NCBI RefSeq assembly: GCF_008630635.1
Contig: NZ_CP043869.1
Location: 992,001-1,056,000 of the forward strand
DNA: 64,000 bases
From: Neptunomonas concharum
GTDB lineage: Bacteria > Pseudomonadota > Gammaproteobacteria > Pseudomonadales > Balneatricaceae
Direction of reading: 5' to 3'
Shown: positions 46,085-54,979 of the stretch, in pieces
How positions within the stretch are numbered: position 1 is the first letter of the stretch
Layout: each line of letters begins with the position of its first letter
Position numbers and translations under genes: made by a program
The notes under the pieces: generated by a model
Database searches by the model: none
What the model was told of the DNA's origin: nothing
Seen by the model: the letters and a program-made list of their open reading frames with translations, nothing else

Positions 46085-46870
46085 ATGGAATTAGCTTACA
46101 GTTTTGCAGGTTTGGTGGTTGGGTTTGTTGTCGGTCTGACAGGAATCGGTGGCGGTGCGTTGATGACACCGATCTTGATTGTCGTCTTTGGCATCCCGCC
46201 TATCGTCGCTGTTAGTACGGATTTGCTGTATGCGTCAGTCACTAAGTTTGGTGGTGTATTTGCCTACGCTCGAAAGAAGCTTATTGAGTGGCGAGTGGTG
46301 TTCTTACTGCTATTGGGGAGTATACCCGGTAGCTTGCTGACTCTGGAATACCTTAAGGGGTTGGATGCGCTCGAGCAGATTGAGCACTTAATGAATCTGA
46401 CGTTAGGCTTTTCGTTGATTTTAACCTCCATTGCTGTTTTCTGTCGTAACCGTATTCGTACTTACGCTATGAAGATTCAGCATGAAGCATGGGTTATTAA
46501 AGCAAAACGTGTACGTCCAGCGATCACCGTCGTCATGGGTATTGTCTTAGGTGGTTTGGTTACTTTGTCTTCAGTGGGTGCAGGTGCGTTAGGTACGGCA
46601 TTGTTGATTACACTCTATCCACGGATGAACATGCCGGCAATTGTAGGAACTGATCTGGTTCATGCAGTTGTTCTGACGGGAGTGGCAGGAGCAGGACACT
46701 ATACTATGGGCAGTGTAGACCTGTCCTTGCTGGCTTACCTGCTGATTGGCTCTTTACCGGGAGTATTCCTAGGAAGCCATTTGGGAGCGAAGCTTTCCCC
46801 AGCGGTTATGCAGCCGATTATTGGCTCGGTACTTCTTGCTATCGGCGTACGGTTTGTGTTGGCAGGCTGA
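46085..46870 (+). CDS. TauE/SafE family sulfite exporter-like membrane protein
   Basis: Starting at the ATG at 46085 gives 261 residues; a TTG at 46061 is also possible. Eight hydrophobic segments in two halves fit the TauE/SafE family: GLVVGFVVGLTGIGGGALMTP near 8 (in two parts) opens the first half and GIVLGGLVTLSSVGAGALGT near 156 the second. Family members are linked to export of sulfite and other sulfonates. Its place upstream of the sulfite reductase suggests it balances sulfite levels; this is inference. Confidence 0.85.
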   Translation: MELAYSFAGLVVGFVVGLTGIGGGALMTPILIVVFGIPPIVAVSTDLLYASVTKFGGVFAYARKKLIEWRVVFLLLLGSIPGSLLTLEYLKGLDALEQIEHLMNLTLGFSLILTSIAVFCRNRIRTYAMKIQHEAWVIKAKRVRPAITVVMGIVLGGLVTLSSVGAGALGTALLITLYPRMNMPAIVGTDLVHAVVLTGVAGAGHYTMGSVDLSLLAYLLIGSLPGVFLGSHLGAKLSPAVMQPIIGSVLLAIGVRFVLAG

Positions 46871-46946
46871 TAAATAATAAACAAACTTTTAATTTTGACT
46901 CTTAGAACTAAGCGGGCAGCGGGTCTGCCAAACGGGTGAAGTATTC

Positions 46947-48605
46947 ATGTACCAATATAACGAAGTTGACCAAACCCTGGTTAATGAGCGAGTCGAGCAG
47001 TTTCGTGACCAGACGCGTCGTTTTCTGGCTGGCGAGCTACCAGAAGATGAGTTCCTAGCATTGCGTTTGATGAATGGCCTATACGTGCAGCGTCATGCGC
47101 CTATGTTGCGTGTGGCGATTCCTTATGGTCTGTTTTCATCTGAGCAGATGCGCAAACTAGCGCATATTTCGCGAAAATATGACAAAGGGTATGGACATTT
47201 TACGACACGTACCAATATCCAATTTAACTGGCCTAAGTTAGAAGAAGTGCCGGATATTCTAGCCGAGTTAGCGCAAGTGCAGATGCACGCGATTCAAACA
47301 TCTGGTAACTGCATTCGAAATACGACTACCGATCCGTTTTCGGGTATCTTGTCCAATGAATTGGAGGACCCGCGGCCATACTGTGAAATTATTCGTCAGT
47401 GGTCGACGTTGCATCCAGAGTTTGCTTATCTACCTCGCAAGTTTAAAATTGCTGTTACCGGAGCACCCGAAGATCGTGCAGCTTCCCAAGTACACGATAT
47501 CGGTTTGCATCTTGTCAAAAATGCAGAGGGTGAGATTGGCTTTGAAGTCTTGGTTGGTGGTGGACTTGGTCGAACGCCTGTCATCGGTAAAGTAGTACGT
47601 GAGTTTTTACCTAAGCAGCACCTTTTGTCTTACTTGGATGCCATTTTACGGGTATATAACCTTAATGGCCGTCGAGATAATAAATACAAGGCACGTATTA
47701 AGATTCTGGTAAATGCGCTAGGTGTTGAGGAATTCACACGTTTAGTTGAGGCGGAGTGGGAATTCTTGCGCGATGGTGAGCTGACGCTGACTGACGCTGA
47801 AATTGAGCGTGCCAAATCTTTTTTCAAACCTTTCGATTATGATCCAAAGGCTGCAGAAGATAAAACACTTGCAGACAAGCTGTCAGCGGATCAATCTTTT
47901 GCAACGTGGTATGAGAAAAATACCCGTGAACATAAGGTCGAGGGTTATCGGGCAGTAATTGTTTCGTTAAAGCCCTATTTAAAACCGGCAGGTGATATCA
48001 CGGATGTGCAGATGGATCTGATTGCTGATCTGGCTGAGCAGTATAGCTTTGGTGAGATCCGCTCCACCCACGATCAAAATCTGGTGTTGGCTGATGTTAA
48101 AAAATCGGACCTTTTCGCTGTATGGCAGGCGTTGGATGGTGGCAACATGGCCCGTCCAAATATTGGTACACTGACAGATATGATTGTATGCCCAGGCTTT
48201 GATTTTTGTGCCTTAGCTAATGCCCGTACGTTAAATATTGCTGATCAAATCAATGAGAAATTTGATGATCTAGATTATCTCTACGAACTAGGTGATATCA
48301 ATGTCAACATGTCAGGCTGTATCAACGCCTGTGGACACCACCATGTAGCCGATATTGGTATATTAGGCGTCGATAAAAAAGGCGAAGACTGGTATCAGAT
48401 TACCTTAGGTGGTTCTTCGCGAGAAGATGCTCGCTTGGGTAAGATCTTAGGTAAAGCAGTCGCAGCTGATGAAGTTGCTAATACCATCGAAAGTATTCTG
48501 GGCGTGTTTGTAGAGCATCGCTTAGACAATGAATTGTTCCGAGATACGGTTCAGCGTATTGGTATGGATCCGTTTAAGGAGAATGTGTATGCCGTTGCTC
48601 ATTAA
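46947..48605 (+). CDS. siroheme sulfite/nitrite reductase (assimilatory)
   Basis: This 552-residue enzyme reduces sulfite to sulfide (or nitrite to ammonia) with siroheme and a 4Fe-4S cluster. The cluster/siroheme Cys residues are Cys415 and Cys421 (CPGFDFC) and Cys458 and Cys462 (CINAC). Substrate-binding Arg/Lys blocks appear as YGHFTTRTNIQFNWP near 80 and TSGNCIRNTTTDPFSG near 117. Association with cysH, cysG and DUF934 favours sulfite. No CysJ-like flavoprotein is encoded nearby, so the electron donor may be ferredoxin or an unlinked reductase. Confidence 0.93.
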   Translation: MYQYNEVDQTLVNERVEQFRDQTRRFLAGELPEDEFLALRLMNGLYVQRHAPMLRVAIPYGLFSSEQMRKLAHISRKYDKGYGHFTTRTNIQFNWPKLEEVPDILAELAQVQMHAIQTSGNCIRNTTTDPFSGILSNELEDPRPYCEIIRQWSTLHPEFAYLPRKFKIAVTGAPEDRAASQVHDIGLHLVKNAEGEIGFEVLVGGGLGRTPVIGKVVREFLPKQHLLSYLDAILRVYNLNGRRDNKYKARIKILVNALGVEEFTRLVEAEWEFLRDGELTLTDAEIERAKSFFKPFDYDPKAAEDKTLADKLSADQSFATWYEKNTREHKVEGYRAVIVSLKPYLKPAGDITDVQMDLIADLAEQYSFGEIRSTHDQNLVLADVKKSDLFAVWQALDGGNMARPNIGTLTDMIVCPGFDFCALANARTLNIADQINEKFDDLDYLYELGDINVNMSGCINACGHHHVADIGILGVDKKGEDWYQITLGGSSREDARLGKILGKAVAADEVANTIESILGVFVEHRLDNELFRDTVQRIGMDPFKENVYAVAH

Positions 48606-49077
48606 TCAACAAATCGTTGAGGATAACTGGATTACTCTTAGTCCTGAAAGGCTTGAAGAAACCGCTGAGCTGCCACAAGGTGATCTCATCGTTCCTTTTA
48701 CATATTTTTTGGAAAACCAAGCAGTACTTGATGCTCATGAAGGTCAAGTGGGTGTTCAGGTGAATGGCGATGATAACTTGGCCGAGCTGTACCGTCTCCA
48801 TCAGGCGTTTCCCTTAGTTGCTGTTGAGTTTCCTGTTTTGCGGGATGGTCGAGGCTTCAGTATTGCCATGCAGTTGGTACGCCAAAAATTTCAAGGGCAG
48901 TTAAGAGCGGTAGGGGATGTTGCCCACGATCGTTTGGGTTACATGGAGCGCTGTGGCTTCAATGCGTTTCAAATTCCAGAGGAGCGATTTAGCCAAGAAG
49001 ACCTTGCTGTATTCAATGAGATCAGTGTCCATTATCAAGGGGCTGCAGAAGATCCACGTCCGCTGTTTCGCCGATAA
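48589..49077 (+). CDS. DUF934 protein of the sulfite reductase operon
   Basis: The 162-residue protein starts at 48589 (AAGGAGA 7 bases upstream), overlapping the reductase by 17 bases; the longer frame from 48529 lies entirely inside it and is not likely. It carries DUF934-type blocks AVEFPVLRDGRGFSIA near 78, RGQLRAVGDVAHDRLGYMER-like near 97-116 and CGFNAFQIPEE near 118. DUF934 genes are regularly found next to this type of sulfite reductase in proteobacteria; the role is unknown, possibly as an accessory or electron-transfer component. Confidence 0.9.
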   Translation: MPLLINQQIVEDNWITLSPERLEETAELPQGDLIVPFTYFLENQAVLDAHEGQVGVQVNGDDNLAELYRLHQAFPLVAVEFPVLRDGRGFSIAMQLVRQKFQGQLRAVGDVAHDRLGYMERCGFNAFQIPEERFSQEDLAVFNEISVHYQGAAEDPRPLFRR

Positions 49078-49085
49078 ATGATGCC

Positions 49086-49110
49086 AAGGCGGGGTGGTTA
49101 GCCCCGTCTT
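49086..49110 (+). other. GC-rich hairpin between DUF934 gene and cysH
   Basis: AAGGCGGGG (49086-49094) pairs with CCCCGTCTT (49102-49110), nine pairs including one G-T, with a 7-base loop. No T-run follows. It may be an attenuator or mRNA stabiliser within the operon. Confidence 0.5.
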
Positions 49111-49132
49111 GCACTGCATAGGAGTATAAGAT

Positions 49133-49756
49133 ATGAGTATTGATCTCGCTGCTGCGAACCAAGCACTAACAGGTAAGTCGCCACAAGAGATTATCGCTTG
49201 GGCTGTTTCTCAGTCAGTAAACCCGATAGTCACCACTAATTTTCGCCCCTATGAGTCAGTAATTTTGCATATGGCGGTGCAAGCTAAACCCGATATCAAG
49301 GTGCTATGGGTTGACTCTGGCTATAACACGTCTGCCACTTATCGATTTGCAGAAAAGTTGATTCAAGATCTTAACTTAAATGTTGAGACGTTTATTCCTC
49401 AGATGACCTCTGCCCGTCGTAACGTCTTAATGAAAGGTATTCCTGACGTAGATGATCCGCTACATGAGGAGTTTACGCGTCAGGTTAAATTAGAACCGTT
49501 TCAGAGAGCGTTGGCTCAGATGAAGCCAGATTTGTGGTTGAATGCCATTCGTAAGGATCAAACTGAGTTTCGCCAATCGTTAGAAGTGGTATCTGCAAGC
49601 AAAGACGGTATTATCAAAGTAGCGCCGCTGTTTAATTGGAGTGAAGAAGACCTAGAAGCTTATTTGGCTGAACACAACTTGCCTAATGAGCACGACTACT
49701 TTGATCCAACCAAAGCACTAGAAACCCGTGAATGTGGATTGCATACCCAGCTTTAA
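49133..49756 (+). CDS. cysH: phosphoadenylyl-sulfate (PAPS) reductase, short form
   Basis: CysH reduces PAPS to sulfite with thioredoxin. The 207-residue protein has the PP-loop-like core (NFRPYESVILHMAVQ; VLWVDSGYNTSATYRF near 62), LWLNAIRKDQTEFRQ near 140 and the C-terminal catalytic ECGLHTQL. Its only Cys is that one, so it lacks the two Cys pairs that hold the 4Fe-4S cluster of APS reductases and should use PAPS. The family's usual N-terminal phosphate-binding SFGIQ-type loop is altered (TNFRPY). It therefore depends on an APS kinase, yet CysN's kinase domain is decayed. Confidence 0.88.
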   Translation: MSIDLAAANQALTGKSPQEIIAWAVSQSVNPIVTTNFRPYESVILHMAVQAKPDIKVLWVDSGYNTSATYRFAEKLIQDLNLNVETFIPQMTSARRNVLMKGIPDVDDPLHEEFTRQVKLEPFQRALAQMKPDLWLNAIRKDQTEFRQSLEVVSASKDGIIKVAPLFNWSEEDLEAYLAEHNLPNEHDYFDPTKALETRECGLHTQL

Positions 49757-49859
49757 ACCGGTTTTCTATGTTTTGAATCGCAAAATATGAGCCTGGAAGC
49801 CATCATAGATTGTACGCAAATGTGCTAATCTTAGGCTCATCAATTGATGAGGGCTCATT

Positions 49860-51299
49860 GTGAACTTCCTACCTCTTTTCTTTAATCTCAAAGGTCGTCA
49901 GGCACTACTGGTAGGTGGTGGCGATGTTGCTTTGCGCAAAGCGAGGCTGCTAAAACGTGCTGGCGTTAATCTCACGGTGGTTTCCCATGGGATTATTGAT
50001 GAACTCAAAGCTTTACTCAGTCATGAGCAAGATCAAATCATCATTGGTGAGTATCATCCAGCCCTTCTGGATGGCAAGGTGCTGGTGGTCGCTGCAACTG
50101 ATGATAATGCTCTTCATGAGCGTATCCATTTTGATGCCAGCGAGCACAATATACCCGTTAATGTGGTAGACACGCCTTCGTTATGTACCTTTATTTTTCC
50201 TGCTATTGTTGATCGGTCTCCTATTGTTATAGGTATCAGTTCGGGAGGAGATTCACCTGTTTTAGCGCGCCTTTTAAGGGCTCGTCTAGAAACGCTTATT
50301 CCTCAAGGGTACAGTAACTTAGGTAGTTTAGTCGGGCGCTTTCGCGATCAGGTCAAGGCGCGCTTTTCCGTGCTAAATGATCGACGCCGCTTCTGGGAAT
50401 ATGTCATTGAGGGGCAGATTGCTGAGAAAGTGTTCTCTGGCAGGGACACTGAAGCCGAGGCATTGCTTACTGAAGCGATTAAACAGGGTAAAGTGGGCCA
50501 CCAAATTGGAGAAGTTTACCTCGTAGGTGCAGGCCCCGGTGATCCTGAATTGCTGACATTCAAGGCGCTTCGCCTAATGCAGCAAGCGGATGTGGTGTTT
50601 TACGATAACTTGGTCTCACCGCAAGTATTGGATCTTTGTCGTCGTGATGCGGATCTTATCTATGTCGGCAAACAGCGAGATAATCATGCGGTACCCCAAG
50701 AGGGGATTAATGCTCTATTAGTCAATCACGCGAAACAAGGTAAACGTGTGGTTCGGTTAAAAGGAGGCGATCCTTTCATTTTTGGTCGTGGGGGGGAGGA
50801 GCTGCAAGAGCTAAAAGCGGAAGGTATCCCGTTTCAGGTGGTTCCGGGTATTACGGCGGCAAGTGCGTGCTCAACCTATGCCGGTATCCCGCTGACTCAT
50901 CGAAATTATGCTCAATCGGTTAAATTTGTTACGGGCCAACTCAAAAACCGCAAGCAAGAGTTGAACTATGCTGAATTGATCCATGCTAATCAGACGGTTG
51001 TCTTCTACATGGGGCTACATACATTGCCCGATTTGGTTAAAGGGCTCGTAACCCATGGTAAACCAGAGAATACCTCGGTTGCCATTGTCTCAAGGGGAAC
51101 GGCCGCTGATCAGCAGGTTTTAACTGGCACTTTGGCAGACATTGTGAGCAAACAGGAGCAGGCGCAACTACCCGCGCCTGCGCTTATTATCGTCGGTGAG
51201 GTTGTTCAGTTACAGGAGCAACTATCTTGGTTTGGCACAGTAGGAGATCAGCAGAGTGTGGCGCACGCCTTGTCGATGAGTAAAGCTGTGGAGTCCTAA
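49860..51299 (+). CDS. cysG: siroheme synthase
   Basis: CysG makes siroheme from uroporphyrinogen III through methylation, dehydrogenation and iron insertion. The 479 residues fuse the NAD-dependent dehydrogenase/ferrochelatase (1-210, RQALLVGGGDVALRKARLL; VNVVDTPSLCTFIFPA) with the SAM-dependent methyltransferase (215-470, VYLVGAGPGDPELLTFKALR; RLKGGDPFIFGRGGEE; GITAASACSTYAGIPLTHR). The start is GTG at 49860. It supplies the cofactor for the sulfite reductase 2.9 kb upstream. Confidence 0.97.
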   Translation: MNFLPLFFNLKGRQALLVGGGDVALRKARLLKRAGVNLTVVSHGIIDELKALLSHEQDQIIIGEYHPALLDGKVLVVAATDDNALHERIHFDASEHNIPVNVVDTPSLCTFIFPAIVDRSPIVIGISSGGDSPVLARLLRARLETLIPQGYSNLGSLVGRFRDQVKARFSVLNDRRRFWEYVIEGQIAEKVFSGRDTEAEALLTEAIKQGKVGHQIGEVYLVGAGPGDPELLTFKALRLMQQADVVFYDNLVSPQVLDLCRRDADLIYVGKQRDNHAVPQEGINALLVNHAKQGKRVVRLKGGDPFIFGRGGEELQELKAEGIPFQVVPGITAASACSTYAGIPLTHRNYAQSVKFVTGQLKNRKQELNYAELIHANQTVVFYMGLHTLPDLVKGLVTHGKPENTSVAIVSRGTAADQQVLTGTLADIVSKQEQAQLPAPALIIVGEVVQLQEQLSWFGTVGDQQSVAHALSMSKAVES

Positions 51300-51604
51300 T
51301 GAGCGAGTCGATAGGCAAAACCGGACTTTGGTTATTTGGGGGTGAACACTGTGGTGTTTGCCATGCTATTCGTCCTCAAATTGAGCGCTATCTTCGTGAC
51401 AACTGGCCTGATTTAGCTCTACATTATGTAGATTGCGAAAAAGCTTCTGAGGAGTGCGCTCAAAACCAAGTATTCAGTTTGCCCGTTGTGCGCTTGTACT
51501 TAGATGGCCGGCTTTATATTGAGGAGGTGCAAGTTTTCAGTTTGAGCAGATTCTTCAAGGAGCTGGATTACCTATGTGAGCGGTTCTTCCACGCAAAGAC
51601 ATAG
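51299..51604 (+). CDS. thioredoxin-like protein
   Basis: The 101-residue protein has a thioredoxin-type active site CGVC in WLFGGEHCGVCHAIRP (near 17) and the cis-Pro segment VFSLPVVRLYLDG near 60. Its ATG overlaps the cysG stop by one base, so translation is coupled. Thioredoxin is the electron donor for CysH-type reductases, so a role in sulfur reduction is plausible, but the CGVC active site is not the standard CGPC and its partner is unknown. Confidence 0.82.
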   Translation: MSESIGKTGLWLFGGEHCGVCHAIRPQIERYLRDNWPDLALHYVDCEKASEECAQNQVFSLPVVRLYLDGRLYIEEVQVFSLSRFFKELDYLCERFFHAKT

Positions 51605-51720
51605 AGAAGGTCAGAAGGTGATTTAAGCAGGGATGTTGATTTTATAAAAGAGTCACTCCCTAGATAAATCTTTATCAGGTAGAATCCCATTTTTTATTCT
51701 TGTGTAAAAGAGATCATCCC

Positions 51721-52437
51721 ATGGGTCGAGCTTATCAAAACCGCAAAATGTCGATGGCAAAAACATCCGATGCCAACGCAAAACTCTATAGTAAATTTAG
51801 CCGTGAAATTTATGTTACTGCAAAATCGGGGGGCGTGGACCCTAACGGTAACTTAGCGCTGCGCGGTTTAATTGAGCGAGCAAAGCGAGAACAAGTGCCG
51901 AGCCATGTTATCGATAAAGCGCTTGATAAAGCAAAAGGCGGTGGCGGAGAAGACTTTTCTCGAGCGCGCTATGAGGGGTTTGGCCCAGGGAATTGCATGG
52001 TGATCATTGATTGCCTGACAGATAACCCTAATCGTACGTTTGGTGATGTCCGTAACTGTTTTACCAAGACTAAAACGAAAATTGGTACGCAGGGCAGTGT
52101 TGCTCATATGTTTGATCATTGCGCCATTTTTGTTTTTCAGCACGATGATGAAGAGGCGGTACTGGAAGCGTTGATGATGTCTGATGTGGACGTAACTGAT
52201 ATTGAAAATGAAGAGGGGAAAATAACTGTTTTTGCTCCCCATACTGAGTATGCTAAAGCTAAACAGGCGTTGTCTGAAGCGTTTGAGGGAATAACATTTG
52301 ATGTGGACGAAATTCAGTTTTTGCCACAAACTGAAACGGAAATCAGTGAAGAAGATATGCCTATGCTCGAAAAATTTCTTGGCATGCTAAACGATCTAGA
52401 TGATGTACAAAACATCTACCATAACGCGATTATCTAA
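51721..52437 (+). CDS. yeeN: YebC/PmpR-family regulator, YeeN subgroup
   Basis: Starting at 51721 gives 238 residues, the length of E. coli YeeN, beginning [20 protein letters not shown]; the upstream in-frame ATG at 51700 lacks conservation. The family blocks [20 protein letters not shown] near 90 and SVAHMFDH near 125 are clear. YebC-family proteins act as transcription regulators or help translation of proline-rich stretches; YeeN's role is unclear. It converges on nhaD, with a long hairpin between. Confidence 0.93.
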   Translation: MGRAYQNRKMSMAKTSDANAKLYSKFSREIYVTAKSGGVDPNGNLALRGLIERAKREQVPSHVIDKALDKAKGGGGEDFSRARYEGFGPGNCMVIIDCLTDNPNRTFGDVRNCFTKTKTKIGTQGSVAHMFDHCAIFVFQHDDEEAVLEALMMSDVDVTDIENEEGKITVFAPHTEYAKAKQALSEAFEGITFDVDEIQFLPQTETEISEEDMPMLEKFLGMLNDLDDVQNIYHNAII

Positions 52438-52475
52438 TTAGATTGTTTGCACAACTGCATCATTGGTAATTAGAT

Positions 52476-52513
52476 CACGTTGTTGGCTATCGAACATTTC
52501 AGCCAACAACGTG
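52476..52513. terminator. 13-bp perfect inverted repeat between yeeN and nhaD
   Basis: CACGTTGTTGGCT (52476-52488) pairs perfectly with AGCCAACAACGTG (52501-52513) around a 12-base loop. Its position between convergent genes suggests a shared terminator, but there is no T-run on either side, so termination may rely on Rho or the hairpin may protect 3' ends. Confidence 0.55.
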
Positions 52514-52524
52514 CTTCTTAAAGT

Positions 52525-53769
52525 TTACTGGAACAGTACCAAACCCACGCCATAGCTTCCCGCAAAGCCTAAAGAATAAGCTAGGAGCAAAAACAGGCTG
52601 TATTTCATATAGCTGATAAAGGTTACTTCCGGCACTTTACTCATGGCAACAATACCCGCTGCTGAACCAATAACGAGTAATGAACCTCCTACACCAACGC
52701 CATAGGTGAGTGATAACCAACCTGCGTGATCCATGCCAGGGTCTGCTTTTAAGAGTGCAGCTGTTAACGGGACATTATCCACAAGTGAAGAGAGTAAACC
52801 CATCACATAGTTTGCATGGACTGCTGGCAACATGTCATAAATCTTCACTAAAGAATCCAGAACCCCAATCTCTTTTAACATACCGACAAGGAGTAAAATG
52901 CCGAGGAAAAAGAGCAATGTGTCAAACTCAATCGCACGTATATAGTCGAGCATACTCTCCCGGTCGTCATCTTTGTGGAAGAAGCGGCCAATTAAAAACA
53001 TAATTGAGAGGCCAAACAAAAAGGTAAGCACCGGAGGGACACCAGCAATAACGTTGAGGATGATGGTACTTAGAATGGTCGCTAAAAAAACAAAGGCGAT
53101 GCTCATGCCAACGCGATCATAGCGCCGTTGTCCACCATCAATGATAAGTTCCCCAGAGAGTCCGAAAGAGAGCAAGCCTGCTAAAAACATCACGCTGATA
53201 AATGAGGGGGCAGATAGCCAAAGTAAATCCTGTATTGCTACTTTATCGGCTAGGAATATCATCAAAGTGGTGACATCACCGGTTATTAATGAAACGCCCC
53301 CTGAGTTCACGGCAAAGACGACCATGACGGTGAATTTCAATGTTTTATTAGGGGGAAGCCGTAAGGAGAGTACCAGTGCTACAGAGACCAACGTAGCCGT
53401 AATATTGTCAGACAGCGATGAAAACACAAACGAAAATATCGCCACCATAAACAACAATTGTTTTTCACCTAGGCGACTGGGTAAAAACTTGTAGATGAGA
53501 GTTTCAATTAATCCTTGGTGGTTGAGGTAAGCCACAAACGTCATAGCTGCCATAAGAAACAACCAGAGGCTGGCGATCTCCAAAAGGTTCTCATTAAGCA
53601 TCTCTTGAATATCTTTTGGTGACAAATTGGGCTCGGGAAACAAAAATAGTACAAGCCAAGCAAGTGTTCCCAGAAACAGCGTCGTTTTTGCTTTATTGAG
53701 ATGGATAACATCTTCAAGCACTATCATAAAAAAGGCTATGACAGCTAACGTAATTAAAAAAGTGTGCAT
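52525..53769 (-). CDS. nhaD: Na+/H+ antiporter NhaD
   Basis: NhaD exchanges Na+/Li+ for H+ and occurs mainly in marine and halophilic bacteria. Starting at 53769 (GGAG 9 bases upstream) gives 414 residues with the N-terminus MHTFLITLAVIAFFMIVLED; the longer frame from 53844 adds an uncharged-poor N-terminal tail. About eleven hydrophobic segments are visible, with the conserved VFSSLSDNITATLVS near 120 and SSLVDNVPLTAALL near 336, both holding Asp residues used for transport. V. cholerae NhaD is longer (477). Confidence 0.92.
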   Translation of the reverse strand: MHTFLITLAVIAFFMIVLEDVIHLNKAKTTLFLGTLAWLVLFLFPEPNLSPKDIQEMLNENLLEIASLWLFLMAAMTFVAYLNHQGLIETLIYKFLPSRLGEKQLLFMVAIFSFVFSSLSDNITATLVSVALVLSLRLPPNKTLKFTVMVVFAVNSGGVSLITGDVTTLMIFLADKVAIQDLLWLSAPSFISVMFLAGLLSFGLSGELIIDGGQRRYDRVGMSIAFVFLATILSTIILNVIAGVPPVLTFLFGLSIMFLIGRFFHKDDDRESMLDYIRAIEFDTLLFFLGILLLVGMLKEIGVLDSLVKIYDMLPAVHANYVMGLLSSLVDNVPLTAALLKADPGMDHAGWLSLTYGVGVGGSLLVIGSAAGIVAMSKVPEVTFISYMKYSLFLLLAYSLGFAGSYGVGLVLFQ

Positions 53770-53879
53770 GTTGCACGGCTCCAGCAGGTTGAAAGACGGT
53801 ATTTTATTGTTGTGTAAAATGCCCTGCATTTTATTTTTCGACACGAAGTTTATATTATTCTAGCGTTAAGTGTTATCCG

Positions 53880-54161
53880 GTGAGTTTGCCCAGTATGTCT
53901 GACGTTGAATATTCCCCTTTATGGCATGTATATCTCCTCCTTTGTGCTGATGGCACGCTTTATACGGGGGTGACTACGGACTGCCAGAGACGGCTTAAAG
54001 AACACAATGAGTCGAATCGGTTGGGAGCAAAGTACACCCGTTGTCGAAGGCCTGTTACTTTAGTTTGGCACGAACCCGCTCGTAACCGGTCGGAAGCTTG
54101 TCAGCGTGAGTATGTAATTAAACGCTTAACCCGAGCCGAAAAACTCGCCTTAATTTCTTGA
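53880..54161 (+). CDS. GIY-YIG nuclease domain protein (YhbQ-like)
   Basis: The 93-residue protein is a single GIY-YIG domain. The GIY-type motif reads WHVYLLLCADGTLYTGVTTD (near 15-34), with catalytic Tyr and Arg (QRRLKEH), and Glu in SEACQREYVIKRL near 72. The start is GTG at 53880; ATG at 53895 is an alternative. Bacterial YhbQ proteins resemble the nuclease domain of UvrC; their role in repair is uncertain. Confidence 0.88.
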   Translation: MSLPSMSDVEYSPLWHVYLLLCADGTLYTGVTTDCQRRLKEHNESNRLGAKYTRCRRPVTLVWHEPARNRSEACQREYVIKRLTRAEKLALIS

Positions 54162-54247
54162 TAAGTCTCCTCTTTTTTTGGCGATTGTTTATTTACCAAG
54201 ACCAAAGTATGATCTTGCGACAAAACTACAAAAAATAAGGGGATTTC

Positions 54248-54979
54248 ATGTCTGCGCGCTACTCAGGTTCTATTCGAACAAAAGTTGTTTTGATCACGCT
54301 GGTTTGTACCACCTTAATATTGGCGGCGGTAGGTATATTTGACACTTATCGCTTGATTGCTACCGAAAAAGAAAAACTCAGCAACTTGGCTGATGTTACC
54401 GCTGAGCGCTTGGCGCAGCATTTGATTACTCCTGTTTGGGATTTAGATACTGATCGTATCAGTAGCGCAATTGAGGCAGAAATGCTGGAGACAAGCCTTC
54501 TGGGTGTTGTAGTGTATGATGAAAATGGCACGAATGTAATGGGAGCAAAAGAGCGAGATCATAACTGGGGAGTAATTGGCTCATCAGGTAACATAGCCAG
54601 CTCATACGCCCAAGCAACGGCAGAAATCCGTACTACTGATAAAACAATTGGCAGTGTGGCTGTTTATGTGAGCGACCGTTTTATCAGCAAAACTATACAA
54701 GATGCCGTCGTTAACGAGGTTATTCGAACGGTTGCAGTTAACGCTGCTATCTTTTTCGTATTGGTTTTGCTGTTGGGTAAGTTTCTGATTACACCTATTC
54801 TTAAGCTTGCAGAACAGGCCAGTGAAATCAGTACTGGTAAGCTCAATACAGTTATCGAAGTAAAAAGTAATGATGAAATAGGTATGTTAGCTGACTCCTT
54901 AACGCGAATGCAAAAAAGTTTAATTGTAGCGTTTAAGAAAATCCGACAAAACAACCGTTCCAACGAGCAAGAACTATGA
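54248..54979 (+). CDS. membrane sensor-like protein with HAMP domain and no output domain
   Basis: The 243-residue protein has TM1 (12-33), a periplasmic domain (34-160, ERLAQHLITPVWDLDTDRIS), TM2 (about 165-183), and a HAMP domain (184-236, ITPILKLAEQASEISTGKLN; DEIGMLADSLTRMQKSL). It ends just after HAMP, with no kinase, GGDEF or chemotaxis output. The ATGA overlap with the next gene, a solute-binding protein, indicates translational coupling. A truncated sensor or a protein that signals through another membrane partner is possible. Confidence 0.88.
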   Translation: MSARYSGSIRTKVVLITLVCTTLILAAVGIFDTYRLIATEKEKLSNLADVTAERLAQHLITPVWDLDTDRISSAIEAEMLETSLLGVVVYDENGTNVMGAKERDHNWGVIGSSGNIASSYAQATAEIRTTDKTIGSVAVYVSDRFISKTIQDAVVNEVIRTVAVNAAIFFVLVLLLGKFLITPILKLAEQASEISTGKLNTVIEVKSNDEIGMLADSLTRMQKSLIVAFKKIRQNNRSNEQEL

